Virus record (IMG/VR): IMGVR_UViG_3300025128_000444
Coordinates: 1-20,469 of that record
DNA length: 20,469 bases
Reading direction: 5' to 3' (one strand)
Source of the DNA: a virus
The translations under genes were made by a program, and so were the position numbers. Below, one piece after another: positions 14,924-20,469 of the stretch. The first letter of the stretch is position 1. Every line of letters starts with the position of its first letter. The notes under the pieces were generated by a model. It did not search any database and had not been told where the DNA came from. It saw only the letters and a list, made by a program, of their open reading frames with translations.

Positions 14924-16611
14924 AGGTTCAGTACCTCTTGCAGTGCGTTGCGTTCTGCATTTGCCCCGTCATTAGTGACCGGCGTCTGCGACATATTTCT
15001 GCCAGCCTCGCTCGCAGTCTTTGCCATCTCAGCCGCCTGTTGCATTTGCTGCATTTGCTGGCGTTGAGCGCGGATTGCTGCGACAGCTTCTTCATCGCGG
15101 ATCACGCGAGGATCGACGCCGAGCATCGCGGTGTATTCATCGACCGCCTGATCCATGTCGATCTTGTCCAACACGGATGGATCTGCCGCCGCCAGTTGCG
15201 ATACGAACATTGCCGTCCGCTCGATGGCACCAGTGCCAATTGATTTCTGCGCCATCGCCATGACTGAGATGTATTCGACCTTCAATGGCATACCCGCTAG
15301 CTCGTCCGGTATCGGCGGAAGCAGATCTGCCTTTGCCATGATCGAAAACGTCCGGTCTATTAATGGGTCCAGCAGCGAGTTGTTGAGCCTTTCCAGAACT
15401 GGGCCTAACGCCAAAAGTTTCTCCTCATGGCGTTCGTCTATTTCCCGCGCCGTGATCTGTCTTCGATCACTGTTCGCCATCATCAGGAACAGATCTGCGT
15501 AAAACGCCTTATTGATCCGCATCTCGACCTGTTGGATATCAGCCATCAATTCTTGGATGCGAGGGTTCACTTGATAGATTGGCTCTAGCCCTTCGCGCGC
15601 CTGATCGTTGTCGTACAGCGTCAAGCCACCTGGCAGGGAATTGACCGGGATGTTTCGAAGGCTCGATGGGCCTTTCAATGGCGGACTTGCCAGCTTATCA
15701 ATCGCCTGCGCCTTGCGCTTTTCCTCTATCTGGAGCGCCTTGATATCGCCTAGTGCCGTCATACCTGGGCAATCAGTGCCGTAGATATCGCCGCCTGTCA
15801 GTTCCCATCGAGGAACCATGACAGGAAAATCGTCGTACCCACGTTCACTTAATAAATCGGCAATCGCCGTCGAATGAATGCGACCCAATTCATAATAGAC
15901 CGAGCGGTATCTCTTGTTCTTGCTGTCTCTTAAATTGAGGTCGCGACCATCGTTTGGCTCGATGCAATGCACGACCGGTCGCCAAGCATCGACGTTGCCT
16001 TCGTTCCATAGTTTGAGCGTATCCTCGCCAACAGCGGACAGGCCAAACCGCTGCACGATCTGACCGACCGACATGTCGAATAGCCGATAGAACGTATCGA
16101 CCTCATACCGGTCGTTCATGCCAATCGAGTATTCACCGATTGGATGATGATAGACGCGGATCACATCTTCGAAATCCTCGACAACGGACATTGCACTGGT
16201 GCCAAACAGACCCAGTTCGCGATACAAGATCGGCAGCACCTCATAGAGATTGGACGAGTTGAAGATCTCCCGCATCAGAGCCTCAACATCCGACAACCAG
16301 ATCCGCACTTCTGTTTTGTCGTTCAGGTCACGGTTATGCGTTGCCAGCTTGAACCAGGGGCGTGCCGGCGAAGTGATGCCTGCCATCATCCCAGACGATA
16401 AGGTCTTGAGCGCAAAACCGCCGGCAGAGTTAATGATGCTTTTGTTCTGCTTCTCGCCACGGTTTCGGTCAGTATGCTCAAACCGGCCCCGTCGCGGAGC
16501 CAGGAACTGCGCGCACTCTTTCCAATGACTGATGAACGATGACCGCTCCAGTTCGAGAGCGCCTCGACGCTTCTCGAAATGTTCCTTAGCGTTGCGGATG
16601 GGGTATTCCAT
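14920..16611 (-). CDS. Portal / head-to-tail connector protein, T7 gp8 type
   Basis: A 563-residue protein, near the length of T7 gp8 (536). Key stretches are LERSSFISHWKECAQFLAPR and SAGGFALKTLSSGMMAGITS close to the N-terminus, with PARPWFKL directly following. YREMGLFG-type sequence appears as YRELGLFGTSAMSV, then come PGMTALGDIKALQIEEKRKA and a Gln/Met-rich C-terminal tail (QRQQMQQMQQAAEMAK). These are characteristic of T7-like connector proteins, which form the dodecameric ring through which DNA is packaged and ejected. The start at ATG 16611 shares one base with the previous stop (TAATG) and has GGGG five bases upstream. It follows the terminase and precedes the Bbp19-like, scaffold and capsid genes. 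Confidence 0.95.
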   Translation of the reverse strand: MEYPIRNAKEHFEKRRGALELERSSFISHWKECAQFLAPRRGRFEHTDRNRGEKQNKSIINSAGGFALKTLSSGMMAGITSPARPWFKLATHNRDLNDKTEVRIWLSDVEALMREIFNSSNLYEVLPILYRELGLFGTSAMSVVEDFEDVIRVYHHPIGEYSIGMNDRYEVDTFYRLFDMSVGQIVQRFGLSAVGEDTLKLWNEGNVDAWRPVVHCIEPNDGRDLNLRDSKNKRYRSVYYELGRIHSTAIADLLSERGYDDFPVMVPRWELTGGDIYGTDCPGMTALGDIKALQIEEKRKAQAIDKLASPPLKGPSSLRNIPVNSLPGGLTLYDNDQAREGLEPIYQVNPRIQELMADIQQVEMRINKAFYADLFLMMANSDRRQITAREIDERHEEKLLALGPVLERLNNSLLDPLIDRTFSIMAKADLLPPIPDELAGMPLKVEYISVMAMAQKSIGTGAIERTAMFVSQLAAADPSVLDKIDMDQAVDEYTAMLGVDPRVIRDEEAVAAIRAQRQQMQQMQQAAEMAKTASEAGRNMSQTPVTNDGANAERNALQEVLNL

Positions 16612-16823
16612 TACATCCCCAACAACGTCTTGCCAGTGCGGTTGGCTTCACCCAATTGCTGACCAGTGGTGAGCAATGTCGATGACCGGCCTTGCGCCAA
16701 TGCCGCTCGATTACGCTCCTGTTGACGAGATCGTTTGACCGCGTCATCTGTTCTCTTCGGCGGTGCCGCTGGCGGTTGAATTGGTGCTGGCGGTGCTACT
16801 GACGGCGCGCTTCCAAAACACAT
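16611..16823 (-). CDS. Small Pro/Ala-rich phage protein between terminase and portal
   Basis: A 70-residue protein. The N-terminal third is rich in Pro and Ala (PPAPIQPPAAPPKR). The remainder is basic and ends GRSSTLLTTGQQLGEANRTG followed by KTLLGM. Short proteins opening M-C-F/G-G-S and ending in a 'GRSSTxLT...KTLLG' motif are common between terminase and portal genes in podoviruses, from memory; no function is established to my knowledge. It starts at ATG 16823, one base overlapping the terminase stop (TGATG), and its stop shares a base with the portal start. The conserved position suggests a head-completion or packaging role. Confidence 0.8.
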   Translation of the reverse strand: MCFGSAPSVAPPAPIQPPAAPPKRTDDAVKRSRQQERNRAALAQGRSSTLLTTGQQLGEANRTGKTLLGM

Positions 16824-18340
16824 CAGGCGATCTCCTCAAACGGATTGTATTCGGATTTGATCTGACCAATCATCGCACCGCCGGCTGGCATCATTCTTGG
16901 TGCCACAGGTTGTGCGTAGGTCAACGCCAGGGCATCAGCCATGTCTGGTGACGCGGCGCCGCGTTTCTTCATGTCACTTTTCTTTTCGAGTAGGATCGCG
17001 TTCTGAAGATTGAAGCCGTACTCAATGCCTGTCAGGTCTTCTTTCAGTTCGCGGTCATTAACGATAGCCAAACCATTTGCCATCGCTTCACGCATGTTGC
17101 CCCACATCTCAGCCCGCTTGTTGGCGTAGGCTCGATTGGTAGGACTTGACGCACTGTGGACTTCGCGAGGATCGTAACCCAACGCACGCAATTGATCGAT
17201 CACGCCGCCGCCGACACCACCACCATCAACAAATAATGCATTGGTTTCTCGACCACGGACCTCGAACTCTTTGATGACCTCGATCACTCGACCAGCGACC
17301 TGGACTGTGTCGAGGCCACGGAACTTTTTGACCTCCCAGGACTGCGCGTCCCTGCCAATCCTGGGATAGATCACCGTTTGATCATCACCAAATCGCGCAA
17401 CATCAACGCCTATGATTAATGGTGCGCTGCTTTCATTCCCTGGCATCTGATTGATTGCATTCTCGACCAACTCACTCGAAATGAATTGCAGATCGCCGGC
17501 ACTGGGGAAGTCGCCACGCACCCTCACCTTGACGAAATCGCTCTCCTCGCCGTAATCCTCAACCCACTTATTGAGTCGGTCTTTGTTGGTGATTGCAACA
17601 GACCGGCTATCGATAGATCGCACGTTCCATCGATGCCGGAACTTGCCCTTGCAGTTCTCAAAAAAGCGACCGGTGTTCCTGGTTGGATTACCAAACTGGA
17701 ACCACATTGGTTCGCCATCAGTCGTGCCGCCTTCAGACACTTCATAGATCTTGTCAGGGATCGCAGATGCTTCGTCAAAAATGTAGAACGGCGTCGAACT
17801 GGCTGAATGCAGCCCAGCAAACGCCTCACTGTTTTCTTCACGACAGGTCTGGGCATCGACTCGCCATGTTTCCGGCATATCGCGAAACACCAACGACATC
17901 GAGCCGCGACCGCTTGAATAATGAAACCAGTTTCTGGTGATGCAGAGCCGTAGCCATTTGCCCAGTTCTGCCCAGGTTTTGGTCCGTAGCTGTTCAGCGG
18001 TGTTAGCCGTTACCACGCCCTTGGCATTGGGCCGCGTGGACATGATCCAGAGTATCAGCCATGCAGTGATCGCAGACTTGCCGATACCATGACCGCTCGA
18101 CGTTGCGAACAGAATTGGATCGACGGCATTGAACCCGTCGAAGCCACGGGCGCGAACTTGCTCGCCAACGTCCGATAGGAATTTGCGTTGCCAGACATCC
18201 GGTTCGCGACCGGCTAGTTCGCCTTCACCCCAGGGGAACGCGTAGTTAACGAAACCCAACGGATCTGCATAAAAATTAGCGAGATCCCTGGCTAGGAGTT
18301 CGTCAACACTCTCGTCCCTCTTGATCGATAGTGATGCCAC
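16823..18340 (-). CDS. terL: Terminase large subunit (packaging ATPase-nuclease)
   Basis: Numbered from GTG 18340 (505 residues): a deviant Walker A SSGHGIGKS at 81-89, a Walker B FYIFDEAS with D189-E190, and an RNase H-like nuclease with GVDVARFGDD (D313), LFVDGGGVGGG (D372) and PDMADALALTY (D466, D469). Both the ATPase motor and the DNA-cleaving domain are therefore intact. The enzyme drives DNA into the procapsid and cuts the concatemer. The start is uncertain. GTG 18340 has AGAAAGG eleven bases upstream and gives a 38-base overlap with the small-terminase gene, whereas ATG 18367 or TTG 18370 give longer overlaps without a visible ribosome site. No start lies downstream before the conserved DPLGFVNYAFPWG stretch. 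The stop overlaps the next gene by one base. Confidence 0.94.
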   Translation of the reverse strand: MASLSIKRDESVDELLARDLANFYADPLGFVNYAFPWGEGELAGREPDVWQRKFLSDVGEQVRARGFDGFNAVDPILFATSSGHGIGKSAITAWLILWIMSTRPNAKGVVTANTAEQLRTKTWAELGKWLRLCITRNWFHYSSGRGSMSLVFRDMPETWRVDAQTCREENSEAFAGLHSASSTPFYIFDEASAIPDKIYEVSEGGTTDGEPMWFQFGNPTRNTGRFFENCKGKFRHRWNVRSIDSRSVAITNKDRLNKWVEDYGEESDFVKVRVRGDFPSAGDLQFISSELVENAINQMPGNESSAPLIIGVDVARFGDDQTVIYPRIGRDAQSWEVKKFRGLDTVQVAGRVIEVIKEFEVRGRETNALFVDGGGVGGGVIDQLRALGYDPREVHSASSPTNRAYANKRAEMWGNMREAMANGLAIVNDRELKEDLTGIEYGFNLQNAILLEKKSDMKKRGAASPDMADALALTYAQPVAPRMMPAGGAMIGQIKSEYNPFEEIA

Positions 18341-18617
18341 TGCGCACGCGACCTTTCTGTATCGCATCAACTAGCGCGCCGTGTACGTTCACATCTGCCT
18401 TCACTTCTGTCGGAATAATTTTTGCCAGAAGCGCGCAAAAAACCCTTGGATCTTCCTTCGCGACTTGCACCAAATAATCAACACCGCCCGACAACTCAAA
18501 AGCCTTCGCGATAGCTTCCTTGACATCGAGCGATAAAGTTCGACGGCGTTTCGGCGTACCCGTGTTTGGGCGCGCACCACCGCTTCTTTTAGGCTTACCA
18601 GTTTTTCCATTCGCCAT
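18303..18617 (-). CDS. Terminase small subunit-like protein
   Basis: A 104-residue basic protein, ATG 18617. The N-terminus (NGKTGKPKRSGGARPNTGTP, then KRRRTLSL) is a Lys/Arg/Gly-rich tail. It is followed by VKEAIAKAFELSGGVDYL and then AKEDPRVFCALLAKIIPTEV. This pattern of a 'GG.xYL...A..dP..F..Ll.KiiP' helical core after a basic tail is common to small proteins placed just before phage large terminases. It would recognise phage DNA and regulate the large subunit. An in-frame start at 18794 would add 59 residues running through the terminator hairpin and is not credible. The gene is the first of the late module downstream of that terminator. Confidence 0.78.
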   Translation of the reverse strand: MANGKTGKPKRSGGARPNTGTPKRRRTLSLDVKEAIAKAFELSGGVDYLVQVAKEDPRVFCALLAKIIPTEVKADVNVHGALVDAIQKGRVRSGITIDQEGREC

Positions 18618-18635
18618 ATTAAACTCAACTTGGGC

Positions 18636-18652
18636 ATTGACAAAATAACAAT
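18636..18652 (+). promoter_or_regulatory. Repeated intergenic element, copy D (upstream of small terminase)
   Basis: Plus-strand ATTGACAAAATAACAAT matches 15 of 17 bases of copy C (which lies on the minus strand) and carries the same ATTG...CAAT ends. It starts 18 bases beyond the small-terminase start codon. The orientation is opposite to the genes and to the other copies. An operator with partial dyad symmetry therefore fits better than a simple promoter for this copy. Confidence 0.45.
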
Positions 18653-18675
18653 ACTTGATCCTTGCCGCAATACGC

Positions 18676-18709
18676 AAAAAAAACCCCCCTGCCTTGGGAA
18701 GCAGGGGGG
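18676..18709 (-). terminator. Strong Rho-independent terminator between early block and packaging module
   Basis: On the minus strand a perfect nine-base-pair stem, CCCCCCTGC with GCAGGGGGG, has an eight-base loop (18693-18700) and is followed directly by eight Ts (18676-18683). It lies 53 bases after the stop of the VRR-NUC gene and 59 bases before the small-terminase start. It separates the early-type genes from the late structural genes, so the structural operon needs either its own promoter or antitermination. Confidence 0.92.
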
Positions 18710-18762
18710 ATGAGGAAAGAACACGGAGTCGCGAAGTAGGAAGGGAGGAACCCACAGCGCGT

Positions 18763-19161
18763 TCAGATACTATCAACGCTTTCCAATATGTCAACGGTCA
18801 GTTCGACCGCCTCAGCCGGCGTTGACGCCTTCACCACGTAGGCATGATGATCCAGGTCGCGCAGCCCTTTGAGTCGTTGCTTCTGCGTCTTCGACAACTG
18901 ACCCCTGGCGGTCTTCATCTCGATGAACACCGTTCGACCGGCATCGAGGTAGATCCGCAGATCTGGTTCGCCCGCCGCCATGCCCAGCGCCTTGCGCCTT
19001 GCGCCATCACGCGCAGACCGCCGACCAGCATTCTGATCGGCGGCAAACATGTAACCGGATTTTCTTAGATGCTGCGCGACAGCCATCTGGAGATCATCTT
19101 CACGCCAACGTATCGTGGCGTCTGCCCAGTTCGACTGCGATAGTAGTTGCTTAGTACTCAT
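18763..19161 (-). CDS. Stand-alone VRR-NUC domain nuclease
   Basis: A 132-residue protein taken from ATG 19161, which overlaps the upstream regulator stop by eleven bases. A longer frame from 19215 lies wholly inside that regulator gene. The protein is a single VRR-NUC domain of the PD-(D/E)xK superfamily. It has E21 in REDDLQMAV, GEPDL with D67, the E81-x-K83 core in VFIEMKTARGQLSKTQ, and the late glutamines Q88 and Q93. A final YVVKASTPAEAVELTVDIL helix completes it. These nucleases are common in phages beside replication or packaging genes and are thought to process branched or structured DNA. Here it is the last gene of the early block, directly before the terminator. Confidence 0.88.
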   Translation of the reverse strand: MSTKQLLSQSNWADATIRWREDDLQMAVAQHLRKSGYMFAADQNAGRRSARDGARRKALGMAAGEPDLRIYLDAGRTVFIEMKTARGQLSKTQKQRLKGLRDLDHHAYVVKASTPAEAVELTVDILESVDSI

Positions 19162-19597
19162 CCCTAACGAGCCGCACCTTATACCCCAAATGATCCGCCA
19201 CGCGGTACAGCACACTCAAATCAGGCCGGCGCCGTCGTAATCGATAGTTGCTGATCGTGGCATGCGACACGCCAGCCGCTGGGCCAAAATGCGTATCGGG
19301 CATTTGCTGTAGGTCGATCAACTCCAGCATTTGCCTTTCGACAGTACCCCAGGCATACGGTTTTAACTCGCTCTGCCGTACAGCACTGCCACCTTCCACC
19401 ACCTCAAGATCTGGCGAAACGGCTTCACCATCCTCCTCAATCGATACCGCATGTGGGTAGTCCTCTCTTGCGTCTGCCATTGTCTCGTATCTCTCCCGAT
19501 AAACTTTCTGACCTTCGTCGCATTGCATGCACTGGCTACCTGACCAAGTCTCCCAGGTGCCATCGCATTCGCCACATTCAACAGTTATCACAAACAT
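19151..19597 (-). CDS. Zinc-ribbon plus helix-turn-helix regulator
   Basis: A 148-residue protein, ATG 19597, with AGGG five bases upstream. The N-terminus carries two CxxC pairs (C8/C11 and C23/C26) separated by eleven residues, a probable zinc ribbon. An acidic linker (about 40-75) follows. The C-terminal part reads LIDLQQMPDTHFGPAAGVSH and then ATISNYRLRRRRPDLSVLYR, ending VADHLGYKVRLV. The GVSHATISNYRLRRRRP segment looks like an XRE-type helix-turn-helix with its recognition helix, and the VADHLGYKV end is typical of that fold. It probably binds DNA. A copy of the repeated element lies 16 bases upstream of its start, so it may control itself and the other element-bearing genes (inference). 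It overlaps the nuclease gene by eleven bases. Confidence 0.78.
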   Translation of the reverse strand: MFVITVECGECDGTWETWSGSQCMQCDEGQKVYRERYETMADAREDYPHAVSIEEDGEAVSPDLEVVEGGSAVRQSELKPYAWGTVERQMLELIDLQQMPDTHFGPAAGVSHATISNYRLRRRRPDLSVLYRVADHLGYKVRLVRDEY

Positions 19598-19613
19598 CTA
19601 CACCCTATCCACG

Positions 19614-19630
19614 ATTGTTGCTTTGTCAAT
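19614..19630 (-). promoter_or_regulatory. Repeated intergenic element, copy C (before regulator gene)
   Basis: Minus-strand ATTGACAAAGCAACAAT lies 16 bases upstream of the regulator start, right after a run of seven Ts. It contains a perfect TTGACA, but no good -10 box follows at normal spacing (TAGGGT at 16 bases). It shares 13 of 17 bases with copies A/B and 15 of 17 with copy D. The flanking ATTG/CAAT give partial dyad symmetry. Confidence 0.5.
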
Positions 19631-19654
19631 GATTGCGGTAAAAAAAGAGCGCGG

Positions 19655-19726
19655 CTAATTACGCCCAAACCCAATAGGACTACCGTGAGGATCTCTGTTC
19701 GCTTGAAATTCAATCGGCGTATTCAT
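19655..19726 (-). CDS. 23-residue putative microprotein
   Basis: A short reading frame, ATG 19726 to TAG at 19655. It is coupled to the upstream gene by a one-base TGATG overlap and preceded by a good AAGGGGG ribosome site four bases from the ATG. The product runs MNTPIEFQANRDPHGSPIGF and ends GRN; it is hydrophilic, with no membrane span. No family is recognised. The strong ribosome site and tight overlap are the only evidence that it is translated. Confidence 0.45.
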   Translation of the reverse strand: MNTPIEFQANRDPHGSPIGFGRN

Positions 19727-19935
19727 CATTCCCCCTTTCGCGTTCTCTCAACAGAATAAGACCTTAAAATTCTAAAGCACGGAAATTTTGCGTGTACTTC
19801 GTCGGCGGTATAATAGTGACCAATCACCCGCGTACGATTCCGACCACGATGCTCCATGCGGTAGAGGATGGGGCCGGCAAGACCTTTCTTGCCGACTTCC
19901 AATACCGCATGGAGATTTTTACGCCTCCGCGCCAT
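19726..19935 (-). CDS. Small basic protein, unknown function
   Basis: A 69-residue protein rich in Arg and Lys (MARRRKNLHAVLEVGKKGLA, then HRGRNRTRVIGHYY). ADEVHAKFPCFRILRSY follows near the end. The two short strands and the YYTADEVHAKFP turn suggest a small beta-alpha fold, but I do not recognise a family. It starts at ATG 19935, overlapping the upstream stop by 17 bases, with no clear ribosome site, so it probably relies on translational coupling. It ends in the TGATG overlap with the 23-residue frame. It is likely an accessory early gene. Confidence 0.65.
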   Translation of the reverse strand: MARRRKNLHAVLEVGKKGLAGPILYRMEHRGRNRTRVIGHYYTADEVHAKFPCFRILRSYSVERTRKGE

Positions 19936-20263
19936 CGATGATCTTGTCCAGGTCTGCCCTGGTCACCAAACCAGCATCGATGCACTGCTCAAGCAACCAG
20001 CGCATGTTGATGCCGCCGCCGAAACCGGGACGGACACACCAGGACGCATCGATGGCATCCAAAACCTCGATGCCACCCTCTTCACGCCCCATGTGCGCGC
20101 TGGCAACGCAATCCATCAAGGTCAGAAACGACCCGTCAGGCAGATCCGCCAAGACGCGGAGATCGTCATCCGCGCGGAGACGCTCACGCAGCGTATCCAT
20201 TGAGGTTTTCACGAAGGGTAATACCTCCGCGAGACTGATTTTGTGGTTCGAAACTGTTTTCAT
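19919..20263 (-). CDS. Small protein of unknown function
   Basis: A 114-residue protein starting at ATG 20263, which has GGGAG six bases upstream. In-frame ATGs at 20281 and 20269 are less well placed. The N-terminus (KTVSNHKISLAEVLPFVKTS) leads into a charged helix (MDTLRERLRADDDLRVLADL) and a C-terminal MRWLLEQCIDAGLVTRADLD segment. The protein is probably all-helical, and no catalytic motif is visible. No family is recognised. It lies ten bases downstream of the membrane microprotein stop and overlaps the next gene by 17 bases, so it belongs to the same early transcript. Confidence 0.68.
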   Translation of the reverse strand: MKTVSNHKISLAEVLPFVKTSMDTLRERLRADDDLRVLADLPDGSFLTLMDCVASAHMGREEGGIEVLDAIDASWCVRPGFGGGINMRWLLEQCIDAGLVTRADLDKIIDGAEA

Positions 20264-20273
20264 ATGCATCTCC

Positions 20274-20354
20274 CTAAGCAAAAATTGAATACATCATTAA
20301 CAAAGTCACCAAAAACAAACCCCAGACCGTGGCCTCGATTGCCGTTTTAAGCAT
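20274..20354 (-). CDS. 26-residue single-span membrane microprotein
   Basis: A short frame, ATG 20354 to TAG at 20274. It overlaps the stop of the upstream partial gene by eight bases and ends ten bases before the next start. The product begins MLKTAIE and continues with about 19 hydrophobic residues (ATVWGLFLVTLLMMYSIFA) to the C-terminus, an obvious single membrane span with a short N-terminal head. The ribosome site is weak (GGA), so coupling to the upstream gene is likely. Phage microproteins of this kind can act on host membrane proteins or in lysis or exclusion, but no function can be assigned. Confidence 0.5.
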   Translation of the reverse strand: MLKTAIEATVWGLFLVTLLMMYSIFA

Positions 20355-20469
20355 CGATCCAGATCTTTTGCGTGGCGTACTGGATGTTCTTCTTTTCCGC
20401 CAGCCACGCCGGAACCAGGATTGCGTCATGGTAGCCGTCCTCGCGGATCTGGCTGATGGGCAAGATGTC
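20347..20469 (-). CDS. C-terminal end of an unidentified phage gene (5' partial)
   Basis: An open frame enters from the right edge and stops with TAA at 20347, giving the last 40 residues: DILPISQIREDGYHDAILVP, then AWLAEKKNIQYATQKIWIDA. It is in frame with no stop from the edge and overlaps the membrane microprotein start. Too little is present to name a family. Confidence 0.6.
   Translation of the reverse strand, partial: DILPISQIREDGYHDAILVPAWLAEKKNIQYATQKIWIDA

Noticed and set aside
16306-16325. TTCTGTTTTGTCGTTCAGG, similar to the capsid-gene element
   Set aside because: It lies within the portal coding sequence, matches only the central CTGTTTTGTC, and has no start codon at the expected distance.
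18618-18794. In-frame N-terminal extension of the small-terminase gene to 18794
   Set aside because: It would translate through a perfect terminator hairpin and its poly-T tail, and the added residues look like random sequence; the ATG at 18617 gives the typical basic start.
19162-19215. In-frame extension of the VRR-NUC gene to 19215
   Set aside because: It runs inside the HTH coding region of the regulator and adds Cys/Trp-rich residues outside the nuclease domain.
19608-19632. Sigma-70 promoter with the perfect TTGACA of copy C
   Set aside because: The only -10 candidate at proper spacing is TAGGGT, and a start there would give an almost leaderless message although a ribosome site is present.
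20296-20312. Possible fifth copy of the repeated element (ATTAACAAAGTCACCAA, plus strand)
   Set aside because: It matches copy C at only 13 of 17 bases, loses the CAAT end, and lies inside the membrane-microprotein frame.
1-20469. CRISPR array, tRNA genes, insertion sequences, integrase, or a diversity-generating retroelement as in BPP-1
   Set aside because: I saw no spaced direct repeats, cloverleaf-like segments, transposase, integrase or reverse transcriptase motifs in any frame; the FCCH repeats are protein modules, not a template/variable repeat pair.

Overview
The window is one arm of a tailed-phage (podovirus-type) genome, either a free phage or a prophage; nothing in it is a host chromosomal gene. 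Every convincing gene lies on the minus strand, so transcription runs from high to low coordinates. The host cannot be named from this sequence. The T7-like tail and ejection proteins and the epsilon15/BPP-1-like capsid point to a proteobacterial host by analogy, which is inference.

Right end (about 20.47 to 18.68 kb): a block of small early-type genes. In order of transcription these are the end of an unknown gene, a 26-residue single-span membrane microprotein, two small unknown proteins, a 23-residue microprotein, a zinc-ribbon plus helix-turn-helix regulator and a stand-alone VRR-NUC nuclease. The block ends at a strong Rho-independent terminator (18676-18709).

Middle (about 18.62 to 12.15 kb): the packaging and head module. 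It holds a small-terminase-like protein, the large terminase, a short Pro/Ala-rich protein, a T7-type portal, a Bbp19-like protein, an acidic scaffold, an epsilon15/BPP-1-type major capsid protein, a Bbp16-type cement protein and a 56-residue protein. Most junctions overlap by 1 to 65 nt. The clear exceptions flank the capsid gene. There a 20-nt element is repeated, 19 of 20 bases identical, exactly 30 nt upstream of both the capsid and the cement start codons. The capsid copy also follows a terminator-like hairpin at the end of the scaffold gene. Two further relatives of the element lie 16-18 nt upstream of the regulator and small-terminase start codons.

Left part (12.13 kb to the left edge): the tail and ejection module. 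It holds tail tubular proteins A and B, a T7 gp13-like protein, a GNAT-like protein, gp14-like and gp15-like internal virion proteins, and a giant last gene that runs off the window after 1767 codons. Tail tubular protein B contains three copies of an FCCH-like repeat.

The giant protein sits where T7 has gp16. After an N-terminal hydrophobic, Gly/Ala-rich virion-type region it carries effector-like domains: a domain with SPQxxW...N and VTIDTHA motifs, an ADP-ribosyltransferase of the polyvalent-protein type, and an HExxH metallopeptidase motif. It is best read as a polyvalent protein, packaged in the virion core and delivered with the DNA to act on the host. This protein and the repeated element around the capsid gene are the two most interesting signals here.
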